A DNA stretch of 64,000 nucleotides from an uncultured Bacteroidales bacterium (GTDB lineage: Bacteria > Bacteroidota > Bacteroidia > Bacteroidales > UBA932): positions 25,333 to 89,332 of the forward strand of contig CALUST010000008.1 in assembly GCA_944323505.1 (NCBI GenBank), read 5' to 3'. This document shows, one piece after another, positions 35,094 to 43,411 of this stretch. The notes under the pieces were generated by a model. The model was not told where the DNA came from, did not search any database, and worked only from the letters and a program-made list of their open reading frames with translations. The translations under genes were made by a program, and so were the position numbers. Within the stretch, counting starts at the first letter, position 1, and every line of letters starts with the position of its first letter.

Positions 35094-35471
35094 TCACTTT
35101 CTTACTGCCACAGCCTCGATTTCCACCTTGACTCCCATTGGCAGGGCAGCAACCTGGAAACAGGCTCTTGCCGGCTTGTCCTCCGTGAAGAACTCGGCAT
35201 AGACAGAGTTCATTGCAGAGAAATCAGCAATATCATTCAGCAGGACAGTGGTCTTGACTACATCCGAATAGGACATGCCTGCCTCAGCAAGAATCGCCCC
35301 GACATTTTTAAAGGCCTGCCTTGACTGGTCTTCAATAGACTCCGGAACTGTCCCGTCAGCCGGATTGACCGGTATCTGACCTGATACATAAAGAGTCCCG
35401 TTGACCTCAATCGCCTGCGAATAAGGACCTACGGCCTTAGGCGCATTCTGTGTGGCTATTACTTTCTTCAT
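35094..35471 (-). CDS. ridA: RidA family enamine/imine deaminase
   Basis: A small trimeric enzyme that hydrolyses reactive enamine/imine intermediates such as 2-aminoacrylate made by PLP enzymes. The hallmark N-terminal segment APKAVGPYSQAI, the GQIPVNP motif and the Arg-containing end (KPARACFQVAALPMGVKVEIEAVA) are present. The length is 125 aa. It lies 17 bases downstream of the tRNA-Arg gene on the same strand. Confidence 0.93.
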   Translation of the reverse strand: MKKVIATQNAPKAVGPYSQAIEVNGTLYVSGQIPVNPADGTVPESIEDQSRQAFKNVGAILAEAGMSYSDVVKTTVLLNDIADFSAMNSVYAEFFTEDKPARACFQVAALPMGVKVEIEAVAVRK

Positions 35472-35487
35472 GATTGGAATTAAAGAG

Positions 35488-35559
35488 TAGTCCCGGGCAG
35501 AATCGAACTGCCATCTAAAGTTTAGGAAACTTCCATTCTATCCGTTGAACTACGGGACC
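35488..35559 (-). tRNA. tRNA-Arg (anticodon CCT)
   Basis: The minus strand folds as a cloverleaf: a 7-bp acceptor (GGTCCCG/CGGGACT with one G-T pair), D arm GTTC/GAAT, anticodon loop TTCCTAA giving CCT, and T arm GGCAG-TTCGATT-CTGCC. The 3' CCA is not encoded. It sits between rpmF and ridA with 15- and 16-base gaps, so it is probably cut from a protein-coding transcript. Confidence 0.95.
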
Positions 35560-35574
35560 ATGTGCAGAAAAGAC

Positions 35575-35757
35575 CTACTCGGCGCTTTTCTGGATAATCT
35601 GACGGCCTCTGTAATATCCGCACTCAGGGCATACCCTATGGTACATTACAGTAGCACCACAATTTGAGCATGTTGCCAATGTCGGAACCACAGCCTTGTC
35701 ATGTGTTCTTCTCTTGTCTCTTCTCTGTTTTGAGACTCTGTGTTTCGGATGTGCCAT
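35575..35757 (-). CDS. rpmF: 50S ribosomal protein L32
   Basis: A 60-aa component of the large ribosomal subunit. It opens AHPKHRVSKQRRDKRRTH and carries a zinc-ribbon of the Cys4 type (CSNCGA and CPECGYYRG), so it is the zinc-binding form. It follows yceD, the usual bacterial neighbour. Confidence 0.97.
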   Translation of the reverse strand: MAHPKHRVSKQRRDKRRTHDKAVVPTLATCSNCGATVMYHRVCPECGYYRGRQIIQKSAE

Positions 35758-35819
35758 TGTTCAATTATTTTTAATTATTTATTGTCAAATCCATTTCCCC
35801 GTCATAGACGGGAGCCGTT

Positions 35820-36350
35820 TCAGTCTCCTGAAAAAACATCCTTCAATGCCGAAAAAGGATTCCCTTGCACCTCTGTCCCTTCTACCCTTATCCCGTCCTT
35901 CAGCCTGGTCATAGCGACCGGATTGCATTTGCCGTCCTCGTGGAACCTCTGCATCGGCAGAGACAGACATACATAGTCGTACACAATCTGCCCCATGTCA
36001 AGACAGGATTCAACCGGATCTACATATAATGTCTCCCTTTCCCCGCCATCATCTTCCGTCTCATCCTGAGGAGCCTCTCCATACCTGACATCAAACCCGG
36101 CTTCAACGTCCACAGGCATCACGAGTTCGTCCATGCATCTGTCACACAGGACCGTCACCGAGCCTGACATGTGACAGTCAACCTTCAGATCATGTCCTGA
36201 CTTCTCGACTGTCGCACTGACGTCAATATCAGCATCAAGTATTTCAGTATTGCCGAAACTGCCAAAGAACTTCCCGTCGGCTCCCCATCGGAATTCCGTC
36301 CTGCCGGAAGCCAATCCATTTAAAGGTATCAAAAACCCGACATCCTCCAT
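35820..36350 (-). CDS. YceD/DUF177 family protein
   Basis: A DUF177 protein of the YceD type, usually encoded directly before rpmF as here; members are linked to 23S rRNA handling or ribosome assembly. The CDRCMDEL motif matches the family's conserved CxRC element. The acidic C-terminal part contains VESCLDMGQIVYDYVCLSLP. I chose the ATG at 36350 over a TTG two codons upstream. A -7 box lies about 30 bases before it. Confidence 0.88.
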   Translation of the reverse strand: MEDVGFLIPLNGLASGRTEFRWGADGKFFGSFGNTEILDADIDVSATVEKSGHDLKVDCHMSGSVTVLCDRCMDELVMPVDVEAGFDVRYGEAPQDETEDDGGERETLYVDPVESCLDMGQIVYDYVCLSLPMQRFHEDGKCNPVAMTRLKDGIRVEGTEVQGNPFSALKDVFSGD

Positions 36351-36378
36351 AAACAACCTATAAACAGATTTGAGCCTG

Positions 36379-36386
36379 CAAAGGTA
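36379..36386 (-). promoter_or_regulatory. -7 promoter element of yceD-rpmF
   Basis: The minus strand reads TACCTTTG (TAnnTTTG). A TTG lies 19 bases upstream as a possible -33 element. That -33 overlaps the end of typA. Confidence 0.6.
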
Positions 36387-36404
36387 TAAAAAACTTTTGT
36401 AAAA

Positions 36405-38210
36405 TCAATCCAAATTGCCACTTTTTCTTTTACGTTCTATTTCGTCAAGAATTATTTTCCTGATTCTCATAGACTTAGGTGTAACCTCAACAAGTTCGTC
36501 CTCCTGGATATATTCCAGAGCCTCTTCAAGAGAGAACTTGATCGGAGGAGGAAGCATGACCTTGTCGTCACTTCCGGATGCCCTCATATTGGTCAGTTTC
36601 TTTGTCTTGCATATATTGATGTTGAGATCCCTCTCCCTCGTATGCTCTCCCACGACCTGTCCGGCATATATCTCATCTCCCGGCTCTACAAAGAAACGCC
36701 CCCTGTCCTGAAGTTTGTCCATAGAATATGCAACGGCGACCCCTGTCTCCAGTGAGACCAGAGAACCGTTCGTCCTGCGCTCGATATCCCCCTTATACGG
36801 TTCATAGCCCTTGAACCTGTGGGCTACAACAGCCTCTCCCTGGGTGGCGGTAAGGAGATTGCTCCTCAACCCCATAAGTCCCCTTGCCGGGATATCGAAG
36901 TCGAGATGCGTCCTGTCTCCCCGGCTCTCCATGTGGATCAGCGCACCCTTGCGCCTGGTGGTAATCTCAATCGCCTTCCCCACAAACTCTTCCGGAGCCT
37001 CTATGGTAAGGTTCTCTATTGGCTCGCAGCGTTCGCCGTTGATGGTCTTGTCAAGGACCTTAGGCTGTCCGACCTGGAGTTCGAACCCTTCCCTTCTCAT
37101 GGTCTCAATAAGCACCGACAGGTGAAGGACTCCCCTTCCGTATACAATGAAGGAATCCGCATTCGGACCCGGCTTGACCCTCAATGCCAGATTCTTCTCC
37201 AGTTCCTTTTCAAGACGCTCTTTCAGATGGCGGGAAGTGACGAACTTGCCTTCCCTGCCGAAGAACGGCGAATTGTTGATGCAGAAAAGCATGCTCATCG
37301 TCGGCTCGTCAACTGATATCGGAGGCAGCGGCTCAGGATTCTCGAAGTCTGCGACAGTGTCCCCGATTTCAAAGCCCTCAAGCCCCACAACTGCACAGAT
37401 GTCTCCGCACTGCACGCTGTCGACCTTGGTCTTGCCGAGACCGTCAAACACCATGAGTTCCTTTATCTTCTGCTTCTGTACGATATCATACCGTTTGCAC
37501 AGGCTTATGTTCATGCCGGACTCAAGCTGCCCCCTTGTCACTCTGCCGACAGCAATACGGCCGACATACGGAGAGTATTCAAGCGAAGATATGAGCATCT
37601 GCGGAGTCCCCGGATTGTGCTCCGGCGCAGGTATCACCTCCAGTATCGTATCCAGAAGAGCCGTGATGTCATTTGTCGGCTTCCTCCAGTCCAGAGACAT
37701 CCATCCCTGCTTCGCGCTACCGTACACAGTGCGGAAATCCAACTGGTCCTCTGTCGCATTGAGCGAGAACATGAGGTCGAACACCTCTTCCTGCACCTCG
37801 TCCGGACGGCAGTTCTGCTTGTCAACCTTGTTTATCACGACAACGGGCTTCTTTCCCATCTCAATCGCTTTCTGCAGGACAAATCTCGTCTGAGGCATAC
37901 ACCCTTCAAAAGCATCCACAAGCAGGAGAACCCCGTCGGCCATATTGAGCACACGCTCCACTTCTCCACCGAAATCGCTATGGCCCGGAGTATCTATTAT
38001 ATTGATTTTAACCCCTTTATAGATAACCGAGACATTTTTTGCAAGTATTGTGATACCTCTTTCTCTCTCAAGGTCATTATTGTCCAGAATCAATTCTCCC
38101 AATTTCTCCTGGTCCCTGACCAGCCGCGCCTGATAGATCATCCTGTCGACAAGTGTCGTCTTCCCGTGGTCGACGTGCGCGATAATTGCAATATTCCTAA
38201 TTTCCTGCAT
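36405..38210 (-). CDS. typA: ribosome-associated GTPase TypA/BipA
   Basis: A translational GTPase related to EF-G and LepA that binds the ribosome and aids 50S assembly and stress adaptation. The G-domain motifs are [10 protein letters not shown] (G1), [13 protein letters not shown] (G3) and NKVDK (G4), followed by the EF-G-like domains and the TypA-specific C-terminus. I chose the ATG at 38210: the frame can be extended to 38246, but that lies inside the -7 box. The length of 601 aa is typical. Confidence 0.96.
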   Translation of the reverse strand: MQEIRNIAIIAHVDHGKTTLVDRMIYQARLVRDQEKLGELILDNNDLERERGITILAKNVSVIYKGVKINIIDTPGHSDFGGEVERVLNMADGVLLLVDAFEGCMPQTRFVLQKAIEMGKKPVVVINKVDKQNCRPDEVQEEVFDLMFSLNATEDQLDFRTVYGSAKQGWMSLDWRKPTNDITALLDTILEVIPAPEHNPGTPQMLISSLEYSPYVGRIAVGRVTRGQLESGMNISLCKRYDIVQKQKIKELMVFDGLGKTKVDSVQCGDICAVVGLEGFEIGDTVADFENPEPLPPISVDEPTMSMLFCINNSPFFGREGKFVTSRHLKERLEKELEKNLALRVKPGPNADSFIVYGRGVLHLSVLIETMRREGFELQVGQPKVLDKTINGERCEPIENLTIEAPEEFVGKAIEITTRRKGALIHMESRGDRTHLDFDIPARGLMGLRSNLLTATQGEAVVAHRFKGYEPYKGDIERRTNGSLVSLETGVAVAYSMDKLQDRGRFFVEPGDEIYAGQVVGEHTRERDLNINICKTKKLTNMRASGSDDKVMLPPPIKFSLEEALEYIQEDELVEVTPKSMRIRKIILDEIERKRKSGNLD

Positions 38211-38243
38211 AATCCGTCTGTAATATTCTCTCGAAATGCGCTG

Positions 38244-38292
38244 CAAAAATATACAATTCTCCCGTCATTATAAAGTTTTTATATTATTTTTG
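38244..38292. promoter_or_regulatory. divergent -7 boxes, typA / guaA
   Basis: The minus strand reads TATTTTTG at 38251-38244, facing typA with a predicted leader of about 28 bases. The plus strand reads TATTTTTG at 38285-38292, facing guaA about 23 bases before its ATG. Both match TAnnTTTG. No perfect -33 was seen. Confidence 0.55.
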
Positions 38293-38314
38293 CCGAAATT
38301 ATAAAATTCGGAAT

Positions 38315-39937
38315 ATGACAGAAAAAATTATCATTCTGGATTTCGGATCCCAGGTGACTCAACTTATCGGTCGCAGACTCAGAGAATTGAATGTCTACTG
38401 CGAAATCTGGCCGTTCAACAGGATTCCTGAAATCGGGGATGACGTCAAGGGAATCATTCTTTCGGGCAGCCCGTTCTCGGTAAGGGACAAGAATGCCCCG
38501 CAGGTGGACCTTTCAGGGATAAAGGGAAGGCTGCCGCTGCTCGGGATATGTTATGGGGCACAATACATCGCCTATAGATACGGAGGAGACGTGAATGCCT
38601 CGATAGCGAGGGAATACGGAAGGGCCATGCTCGATGTCACGGCTCCGGACTCCCCGCTGTTCAAGGATGTGCCTGCCCATTCACAGGTATGGATGTCCCA
38701 TGGGGACACGATAGCGGCCTTGCCGGATGGTGGAGAAGTCATAGCCTCAACCGGGGATGTGAGATTCGCCGCATACCATATAAAGGGAGAAGCCACTTAT
38801 GCCGTACAGTTCCATCCTGAAGTGTACCACACCAAGGAGGGCAGCAGGATTCTTGCAAATTTCGCCTACGGGATATGCGGATGCAAAGGGGACTGGACCC
38901 CGGCATCATTCATAGAGACCACAATTGCCGAACTCAAGAGCAGGCTCGGCAACGACAAGGTGATTCTCGGTCTAAGCGGAGGAGTGGACTCCACCGTGGC
39001 ATCCGTGCTGCTGCTCAAGGCCATAGGACACAATCTCACCTGCATATTCGTCAATAACGGACTGCTCAGGAAGAACGAATTCGAGGACGTGCTCGCATCA
39101 TATCAGGACATGGGACTGAATGTGATAGGGGCTGACGCATCAAAGGAGTTCATTGCCGGGCTTGCCGGTGTGACCGAGCCTGAACAGAAGAGAAAAATCA
39201 TCGGAAGGCTTTTCATCGAGACTTTCGACAAATATGCAAAGCAGATAGAGAATGCCAGATGGCTTGCCCAGGGCACAATCTATCCGGATGTGATAGAATC
39301 AGCATCGGTAAACGGGCCTTCGTCAACCATCAAGTCGCATCACAATGTCGGTGGCCTGCCTGAAAAGATGAATCTGAAAATTGTAGAGCCACTCAGATCC
39401 CTTTTCAAGGATGAGGTCCGCCGCGTAGGGCGCGCCCTCGGGATAAAGGACGAACTCATCAACAGGCATCCTTTCCCGGGACCGTCTCTCGGCATAAGGA
39501 TTCTCGGAGATGTGACCGAGGAGAAACTGAGGATACTCAGGGATGCTGACGACATATTCATCAGAGGGCTGAAGGAATACAGTCTTGAAGGGAACAAGGC
39601 TGCGATAGAGGCTGTAGCAGGCCCGGGAGCGACAGAGGTACGCTCGGCGTCAGACCCTACAATGACAGCAAGGAATCTCTATGAAGCCATCTGGCAGGCC
39701 GGGACCATCCTGCTGCCGGTACGCAGTGTAGGCGTCATGGGAGACGAAAGGACATACGAGAACACCATCGCCCTGAGGGCCGTGATATCCACGGACGGCA
39801 TGACAGCCGACTGGGTGCACCTGCCATACGACTTTCTCGCAAAAGTCAGCAATGACATCATAAACAAGGTACGCGGCGTCAACAGGGTGGTCTACGATGT
39901 CAGTTCAAAACCGCCTGCCACAATAGAATGGGAATGA
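38315..39937 (+). CDS. guaA: GMP synthase (glutamine-hydrolysing)
   Basis: It converts XMP to GMP using glutamine ammonia. The class I amidotransferase domain has Cys79 in GICYGAQY and the His/Glu pair in VQFHPEVYH. The ATP-pyrophosphatase domain has the P-loop [12 protein letters not shown], and the C-terminal dimerisation domain ends KPPATIEWE. At 540 aa it is a complete two-domain enzyme. One base separates it from the carbonic-anhydrase-like gene. Confidence 0.97.
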   Translation: MTEKIIILDFGSQVTQLIGRRLRELNVYCEIWPFNRIPEIGDDVKGIILSGSPFSVRDKNAPQVDLSGIKGRLPLLGICYGAQYIAYRYGGDVNASIAREYGRAMLDVTAPDSPLFKDVPAHSQVWMSHGDTIAALPDGGEVIASTGDVRFAAYHIKGEATYAVQFHPEVYHTKEGSRILANFAYGICGCKGDWTPASFIETTIAELKSRLGNDKVILGLSGGVDSTVASVLLLKAIGHNLTCIFVNNGLLRKNEFEDVLASYQDMGLNVIGADASKEFIAGLAGVTEPEQKRKIIGRLFIETFDKYAKQIENARWLAQGTIYPDVIESASVNGPSSTIKSHHNVGGLPEKMNLKIVEPLRSLFKDEVRRVGRALGIKDELINRHPFPGPSLGIRILGDVTEEKLRILRDADDIFIRGLKEYSLEGNKAAIEAVAGPGATEVRSASDPTMTARNLYEAIWQAGTILLPVRSVGVMGDERTYENTIALRAVISTDGMTADWVHLPYDFLAKVSNDIINKVRGVNRVVYDVSSKPPATIEWE

Positions 39938-39938
39938 T

Positions 39939-40439
39939 ATGACTATAAAGGAAATCAATGGGAAGTCCCCTGCTGTCGGCAAGGGGACTTTTGTCGCTGA
40001 GAATGCAGTATTGACAGGAGATGTGACTGTCGGGGACAACTGCAGCATCTGGTATGGGGCAGTACTCCGCGGAGACGTGGGTGCAATCCGCATAGGGGAC
40101 AACAGCAATGTCCAGGACGGCGCCGTCCTGCACGGGACATACGGGGTCTCAGAGACAGTCCTCGGCGAATATGTGTCAGTCGGACACAATGCTGTAGTCC
40201 ATGGGGCAAGAATAGGGAATGATGTCCTTATAGGGATGGGCTCTGTAATCATGGACAATGCCGTGGTCCCTGACGGGACAATAATTGCAGCCGGGGCCGT
40301 GGTTCTTGCGAACAGCATCCTTGAACCGGGAATCTATGCCGGCATACCTGCAAAGAAGGTCAAGGAAGGTTCTGAGAAAATAACGAAGATGGCCCACGAC
40401 AATGCAGCAGGCTATCTTGAATACAAGGACTGGCACTGA
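39939..40439 (+). CDS. gamma-class carbonic anhydrase family protein
   Basis: A left-handed beta-helix trimer built from hexapeptide repeats (VGDNCSIWYGAVLRGDVG, IGDNSNVQDGAVLHG, VGHNAVVHG). Histidines in VLHG, VGHN and VVHG occupy the positions of the metal ligands of gamma carbonic anhydrases. Many members (YrdA/PaaY type) have little or no carbonic anhydrase activity, so the reaction is uncertain. It follows guaA by 1 base. It ends with a 1-base gap before the convergent dehydrogenase gene. Confidence 0.9.
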   Translation: MTIKEINGKSPAVGKGTFVAENAVLTGDVTVGDNCSIWYGAVLRGDVGAIRIGDNSNVQDGAVLHGTYGVSETVLGEYVSVGHNAVVHGARIGNDVLIGMGSVIMDNAVVPDGTIIAAGAVVLANSILEPGIYAGIPAKKVKEGSEKITKMAHDNAAGYLEYKDWH

Positions 40440-40440
40440 G

Positions 40441-41367
40441 TCACCATCCCTTGGCGATGTTGGCGGCAATCAGATCCGTAAGGCGCTGACGGGCCTCCAC
40501 TGAAGCCCATGCTACATGCGGGGAGAATGACATGCGTTCAGGATGCTTCATAGTCAGCAGCGGGCTGCCGTCCGGCAGCGGCTCCGCAGCGAAGACGTCT
40601 GTCCCGGCACCTGATATCACACCATTGTCAACAGCGTCTGCAAGGGCTTTCTCATCCACAATACCTCCTCTGCCGAGATTGACTATAAAGGCCGACGGTT
40701 TCATCATGGCAAGTTCTCTTGCCCCTATCAGACCGGCCGTCCTCTCGTTATACGGAGCATGGATGGAGACTATGTCAGACTCGCTGAGCAGCCTTTCAAG
40801 CGGCAGGCTCGGATACATGGTGCAATGCGATGTCCCTGATGTGGAGTAATAGCAGACTTTCATACCGAATGCTTCAGCCACCTTTGCCACCCGGCTGCCG
40901 ATGTTCCCCATGCCGATGATTCCGATTGTCTTCCCGGAAAGCTCGTGGTAGGGTACAGTAACGTCCGTGAAAATACCGCTTCGGGCATATCTGCCGTCCT
41001 TAACGTATGAATCAAAGTATGCAGCCTTTCCCACCAGCGCAAGAATATGCATGAATGTACACTGTACCACGGCATCTGTCGAATAGCCGGCCACATTCCG
41101 CACAGGGATGCCCTTCGCGGCGGCATATTCAAGGTCGATGTTGTTCACTCCAGTAGCAGCCTCACAGATAAGCCTCAGCCTCGGAGCCGCATCAATCAGA
41201 GCCTGCGTCACCTTCACTTTATTGACAATCAGCACATCACAGTCACCGACTCTCTCCAGTGCCTCCTCCGATGATGAAACAGGATAGAGAACTAATTCCC
41301 CGAATTTTTCGATTTCGCTGAAAGAGACATCGCCCATAGTGGCGGCATCAAGAAACACAATTTTCAT
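40441..41367 (-). CDS. D-2-hydroxyacid dehydrogenase (hydroxypyruvate reductase-like)
   Basis: An NAD(P)-dependent dehydrogenase of the D-isomer family. The Rossmann motif is GIIGMGNIGSRVAKVAEAFG. The catalytic Arg, Glu and His lie in the NLGRGGIVDE region, the downstream GTDVFAAEPLP and the SPHVAWAS segment. The nearest named types are glycerate dehydrogenase/hydroxypyruvate reductase. I chose the ATG at 41367 (KIVFLDAATMGD); the longer frame runs into the terminator of the upstream tRNA. No -7 box of its own was found. Confidence 0.9.
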   Translation of the reverse strand: MKIVFLDAATMGDVSFSEIEKFGELVLYPVSSSEEALERVGDCDVLIVNKVKVTQALIDAAPRLRLICEAATGVNNIDLEYAAAKGIPVRNVAGYSTDAVVQCTFMHILALVGKAAYFDSYVKDGRYARSGIFTDVTVPYHELSGKTIGIIGMGNIGSRVAKVAEAFGMKVCYYSTSGTSHCTMYPSLPLERLLSESDIVSIHAPYNERTAGLIGARELAMMKPSAFIVNLGRGGIVDEKALADAVDNGVISGAGTDVFAAEPLPDGSPLLTMKHPERMSFSPHVAWASVEARQRLTDLIAANIAKGW

Positions 41368-41388
41368 ATTCGCTCCGGTTTGAAATAC

Positions 41389-41419
41389 AAAAGGCGGCAC
41401 GCTCTTCGCGGCCGCCCTT
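41389..41419 (-). terminator. Rho-independent terminator after tRNA-Leu
   Basis: Read leftward, AAGGGCGGC-CGC-loop-GCG-T-GCCGCCTTTT forms a 9-bp outer stem with a 3-bp inner stem and a T-rich tail. It lies 5 bases past the tRNA-Leu 3' end. Confidence 0.8.
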
Positions 41420-41423
41420 GGAG

Positions 41424-41507
41424 TGCGCAGGATCAGAGTCGAACTGACACGCCATTTCTGGCACTACCTCCTGAGAGTAGCGCGTCTACCAATTTCGCCA
41501 CCTGCGC
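41424..41507 (-). tRNA. tRNA-Leu (anticodon CAG)
   Basis: A class II tRNA with a perfect acceptor stem (GCGCAGG/CCTGCGC), anticodon loop CTCAGGA giving CAG, a long variable arm (GTGCCAGAAATGGCGT) and T loop TTCGACT. The length is 84 nt without encoded CCA. It has its own near-consensus promoter and terminator. Confidence 0.95.
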
Positions 41508-41523
41508 CTCAGTAAAGTGGGTG

Positions 41524-41553
41524 CAAAGATATAAAGATTTTTTCAATTTCAAA
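41524..41553 (-). promoter_or_regulatory. promoter of tRNA-Leu
   Basis: On the minus strand TTTG (41553-41550), an 18-base spacer, and TATCTTTG (41531-41524) give a near-ideal Bacteroidota promoter. The tRNA starts 16 bases after the -7 box. Confidence 0.7.
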
Positions 41554-41603
41554 AATAAATCATTTAATGGGTTTAAATTCCGACATGAAAGTCTTGCAGC
41601 AGA

Positions 41604-42395
41604 TCATATAGTCACATCAAACGACATTTCCTTGTCCCACCCGTCTACTGAGAATATTATGTCTGATTTGGAGTAATCTATGTCAACCTCTATGTCCTGC
41701 AGATCCGGTGCTGTCCAGTCATACCCGCTGTCAATAATCAGGTGACCCAGGGCGAATTGCCTGATGACTGAATCATCCTCCACAATCTCAAGTACCAGAG
41801 AGGCATCGGTCTGACGCGGCAGCCGCACGGAGCAACTGCCTCCGCTATCCATTTCCGGGCTGTAGATGAAATCCCCAGACAAAGGAGAGCCTGACACATC
41901 ATAGCCTGATACATTCCCTGCGATTCTGACCAGGAAAGGGAAACTTCCGTCCTCGTATCTGAAATTCAGAGTCACTCTGCAATAATTCTTATGCAGTACG
42001 GGGGCACATTCGCAATATTCAGTCCTGGCATCAACCTCTGCACTGAAGATATGAATTGCGGGACATTGCTCCCCTTCGGGAATAATCAGACCTTCTGCGG
42101 GGCGATAGAATCCCCCGTCACCTGTATGCACGTTCACATCAAGGACTTTTCTCGGGACATCAACCGCATATTCCCTCTCCCTAAGCCCTGCGGCGTCCAT
42201 ACTGTCATGAAACAGATAGCCGTCCGCCGATGTCACATCCACAGATATTATCTGCGTGTCATCGCAACCTGCCCCGCTGAAATCAATCACCAGCCTGCAC
42301 GGGCAATCACCCCTGTCCTCTTTCACCGAACATCCCGCAACCGGAATGATGAGAGAAATCAATACCGCCACTACGGACGACAATCCATGTTTCAT
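41604..42395 (-). CDS. FimB/Mfa2 family fimbrial anchor lipoprotein
   Basis: The last gene of the fimbrial operon. The N-terminus is a lipoprotein signal (SSVVAVLISLIIPVAGC), and the mature protein starts CSVKEDRGDCPCRLVIDFSG, the hallmark opening of FimB/Mfa2-type proteins. In Porphyromonas such proteins anchor the fimbria to the outer membrane and control its length. Two Ig-like beta domains are expected over the rest of the 263 residues. I chose the ATG at 42395 because it gives a proper lipoprotein signal; the longer frame overlaps the upstream fimbrillin gene. It follows that gene by 28 bases. Confidence 0.85.
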   Translation of the reverse strand: MKHGLSSVVAVLISLIIPVAGCSVKEDRGDCPCRLVIDFSGAGCDDTQIISVDVTSADGYLFHDSMDAAGLREREYAVDVPRKVLDVNVHTGDGGFYRPAEGLIIPEGEQCPAIHIFSAEVDARTEYCECAPVLHKNYCRVTLNFRYEDGSFPFLVRIAGNVSGYDVSGSPLSGDFIYSPEMDSGGSCSVRLPRQTDASLVLEIVEDDSVIRQFALGHLIIDSGYDWTAPDLQDIEVDIDYSKSDIIFSVDGWDKEMSFDVTI

Positions 42396-42423
42396 AACAA
42401 CAACCTTTTCCAATCCTATATTA

Positions 42424-43401
42424 TCATATTTCAAATGCTCCGGCAAAACCCTCCTCCCAATCAAGTACCTCGATGGCGAATGTAGCATTGCTGTATTCCA
42501 CAGGAAACTCCGGATACAATGCCCCAGGTCCGGTAATCTTCAGTTCTGTCACCACATAGATATGGTTGGCCTCTATCACAGGCAGCGTCACCGGATAATA
42601 ATATGTCTTGCCGGCAAGTTCTGCCTCGACCACAAGCCTGGTATGGCGGGGGCACCAGTCCACACTGAACGAATCTTCCGCATCATTCTCATAACAATAG
42701 AAATAATGTACAGTATTGTATGGTACTCCCGGTTCCAGGACTTCCGACAGCTGTCCGCTGTATGTCAGTTCCTCAAAACGTCCGTCAAGCCGCATCGAAT
42801 TGTGCCATATCCACGTTTCGCCATCCACAATGAGCGGGGCATCCCCGGCCACATTGGTCAGATATATGCCTTTAAGGACAAAATCGCTCTCCTTGAACTG
42901 GTCAAGTGTGAAATCCGTGACAATCTTTTCTATCGAAACCCTTGCGACTTTGCGGGACACAGGCACGGTCACACTGGACGATGCCTTGAGCGAGACCTTC
43001 TTCCTCCCTACCATGGAGAACTCACCGAGGGATTCGAACTGCAGAGATGCCCTCTCCTCCTCAAGATCTTCAATGTCATAGATATTGGAAATGGCAAGAG
43101 TGTTGGCCAGCACGAATATCTCCCGTTCTCCGACAGAGCATTCAATCGTGTGATAATCCTCTTCGGAATATCCCCAGGAATCAAGGCTGCCGTCCTCCCT
43201 GAACACGAACACATAGAAATGATCTATGTTCCCCTCTCCTGTGATGTCCGTCACTTTCGTATGTCCCGAATCAACAGGCGAGATATCCAATTTTATCTTC
43301 TCCCCCTGTTCCGGTTCAGACACTGGCGGAATGATGGCTTCCTTGGCGCACGAGCATAATAGCGATGCCGCTGCGAGGACAGTAAAAACAGTTTTTCTCA
43401 T
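42424..43401 (-). CDS. fimbrillin-like major subunit (FimA/Mfa1 type)
   Basis: A predicted fimbrial subunit exported as a lipoprotein: the signal RKTVFTVLAAASLLCSC ends in a lipobox-like LCSC. The 325-aa protein is beta-rich. Segments such as GEGNIDHFYVFVFREDGSLDSW and REIFVLANT are typical of the fimbrillin fold, where strand exchange follows proteolytic removal of the first strand. I chose the ATG at 43401; the longer frame to 43449 overlaps the upstream gene. It lies directly before the FimB-type anchor gene. Fimbrillin identity rests on fold-like features and operon context. Confidence 0.78.
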   Translation of the reverse strand: MRKTVFTVLAAASLLCSCAKEAIIPPVSEPEQGEKIKLDISPVDSGHTKVTDITGEGNIDHFYVFVFREDGSLDSWGYSEEDYHTIECSVGEREIFVLANTLAISNIYDIEDLEEERASLQFESLGEFSMVGRKKVSLKASSSVTVPVSRKVARVSIEKIVTDFTLDQFKESDFVLKGIYLTNVAGDAPLIVDGETWIWHNSMRLDGRFEELTYSGQLSEVLEPGVPYNTVHYFYCYENDAEDSFSVDWCPRHTRLVVEAELAGKTYYYPVTLPVIEANHIYVVTELKITGPGALYPEFPVEYSNATFAIEVLDWEEGFAGAFEI

Positions 43402-43411
43402 AATGTTGATT

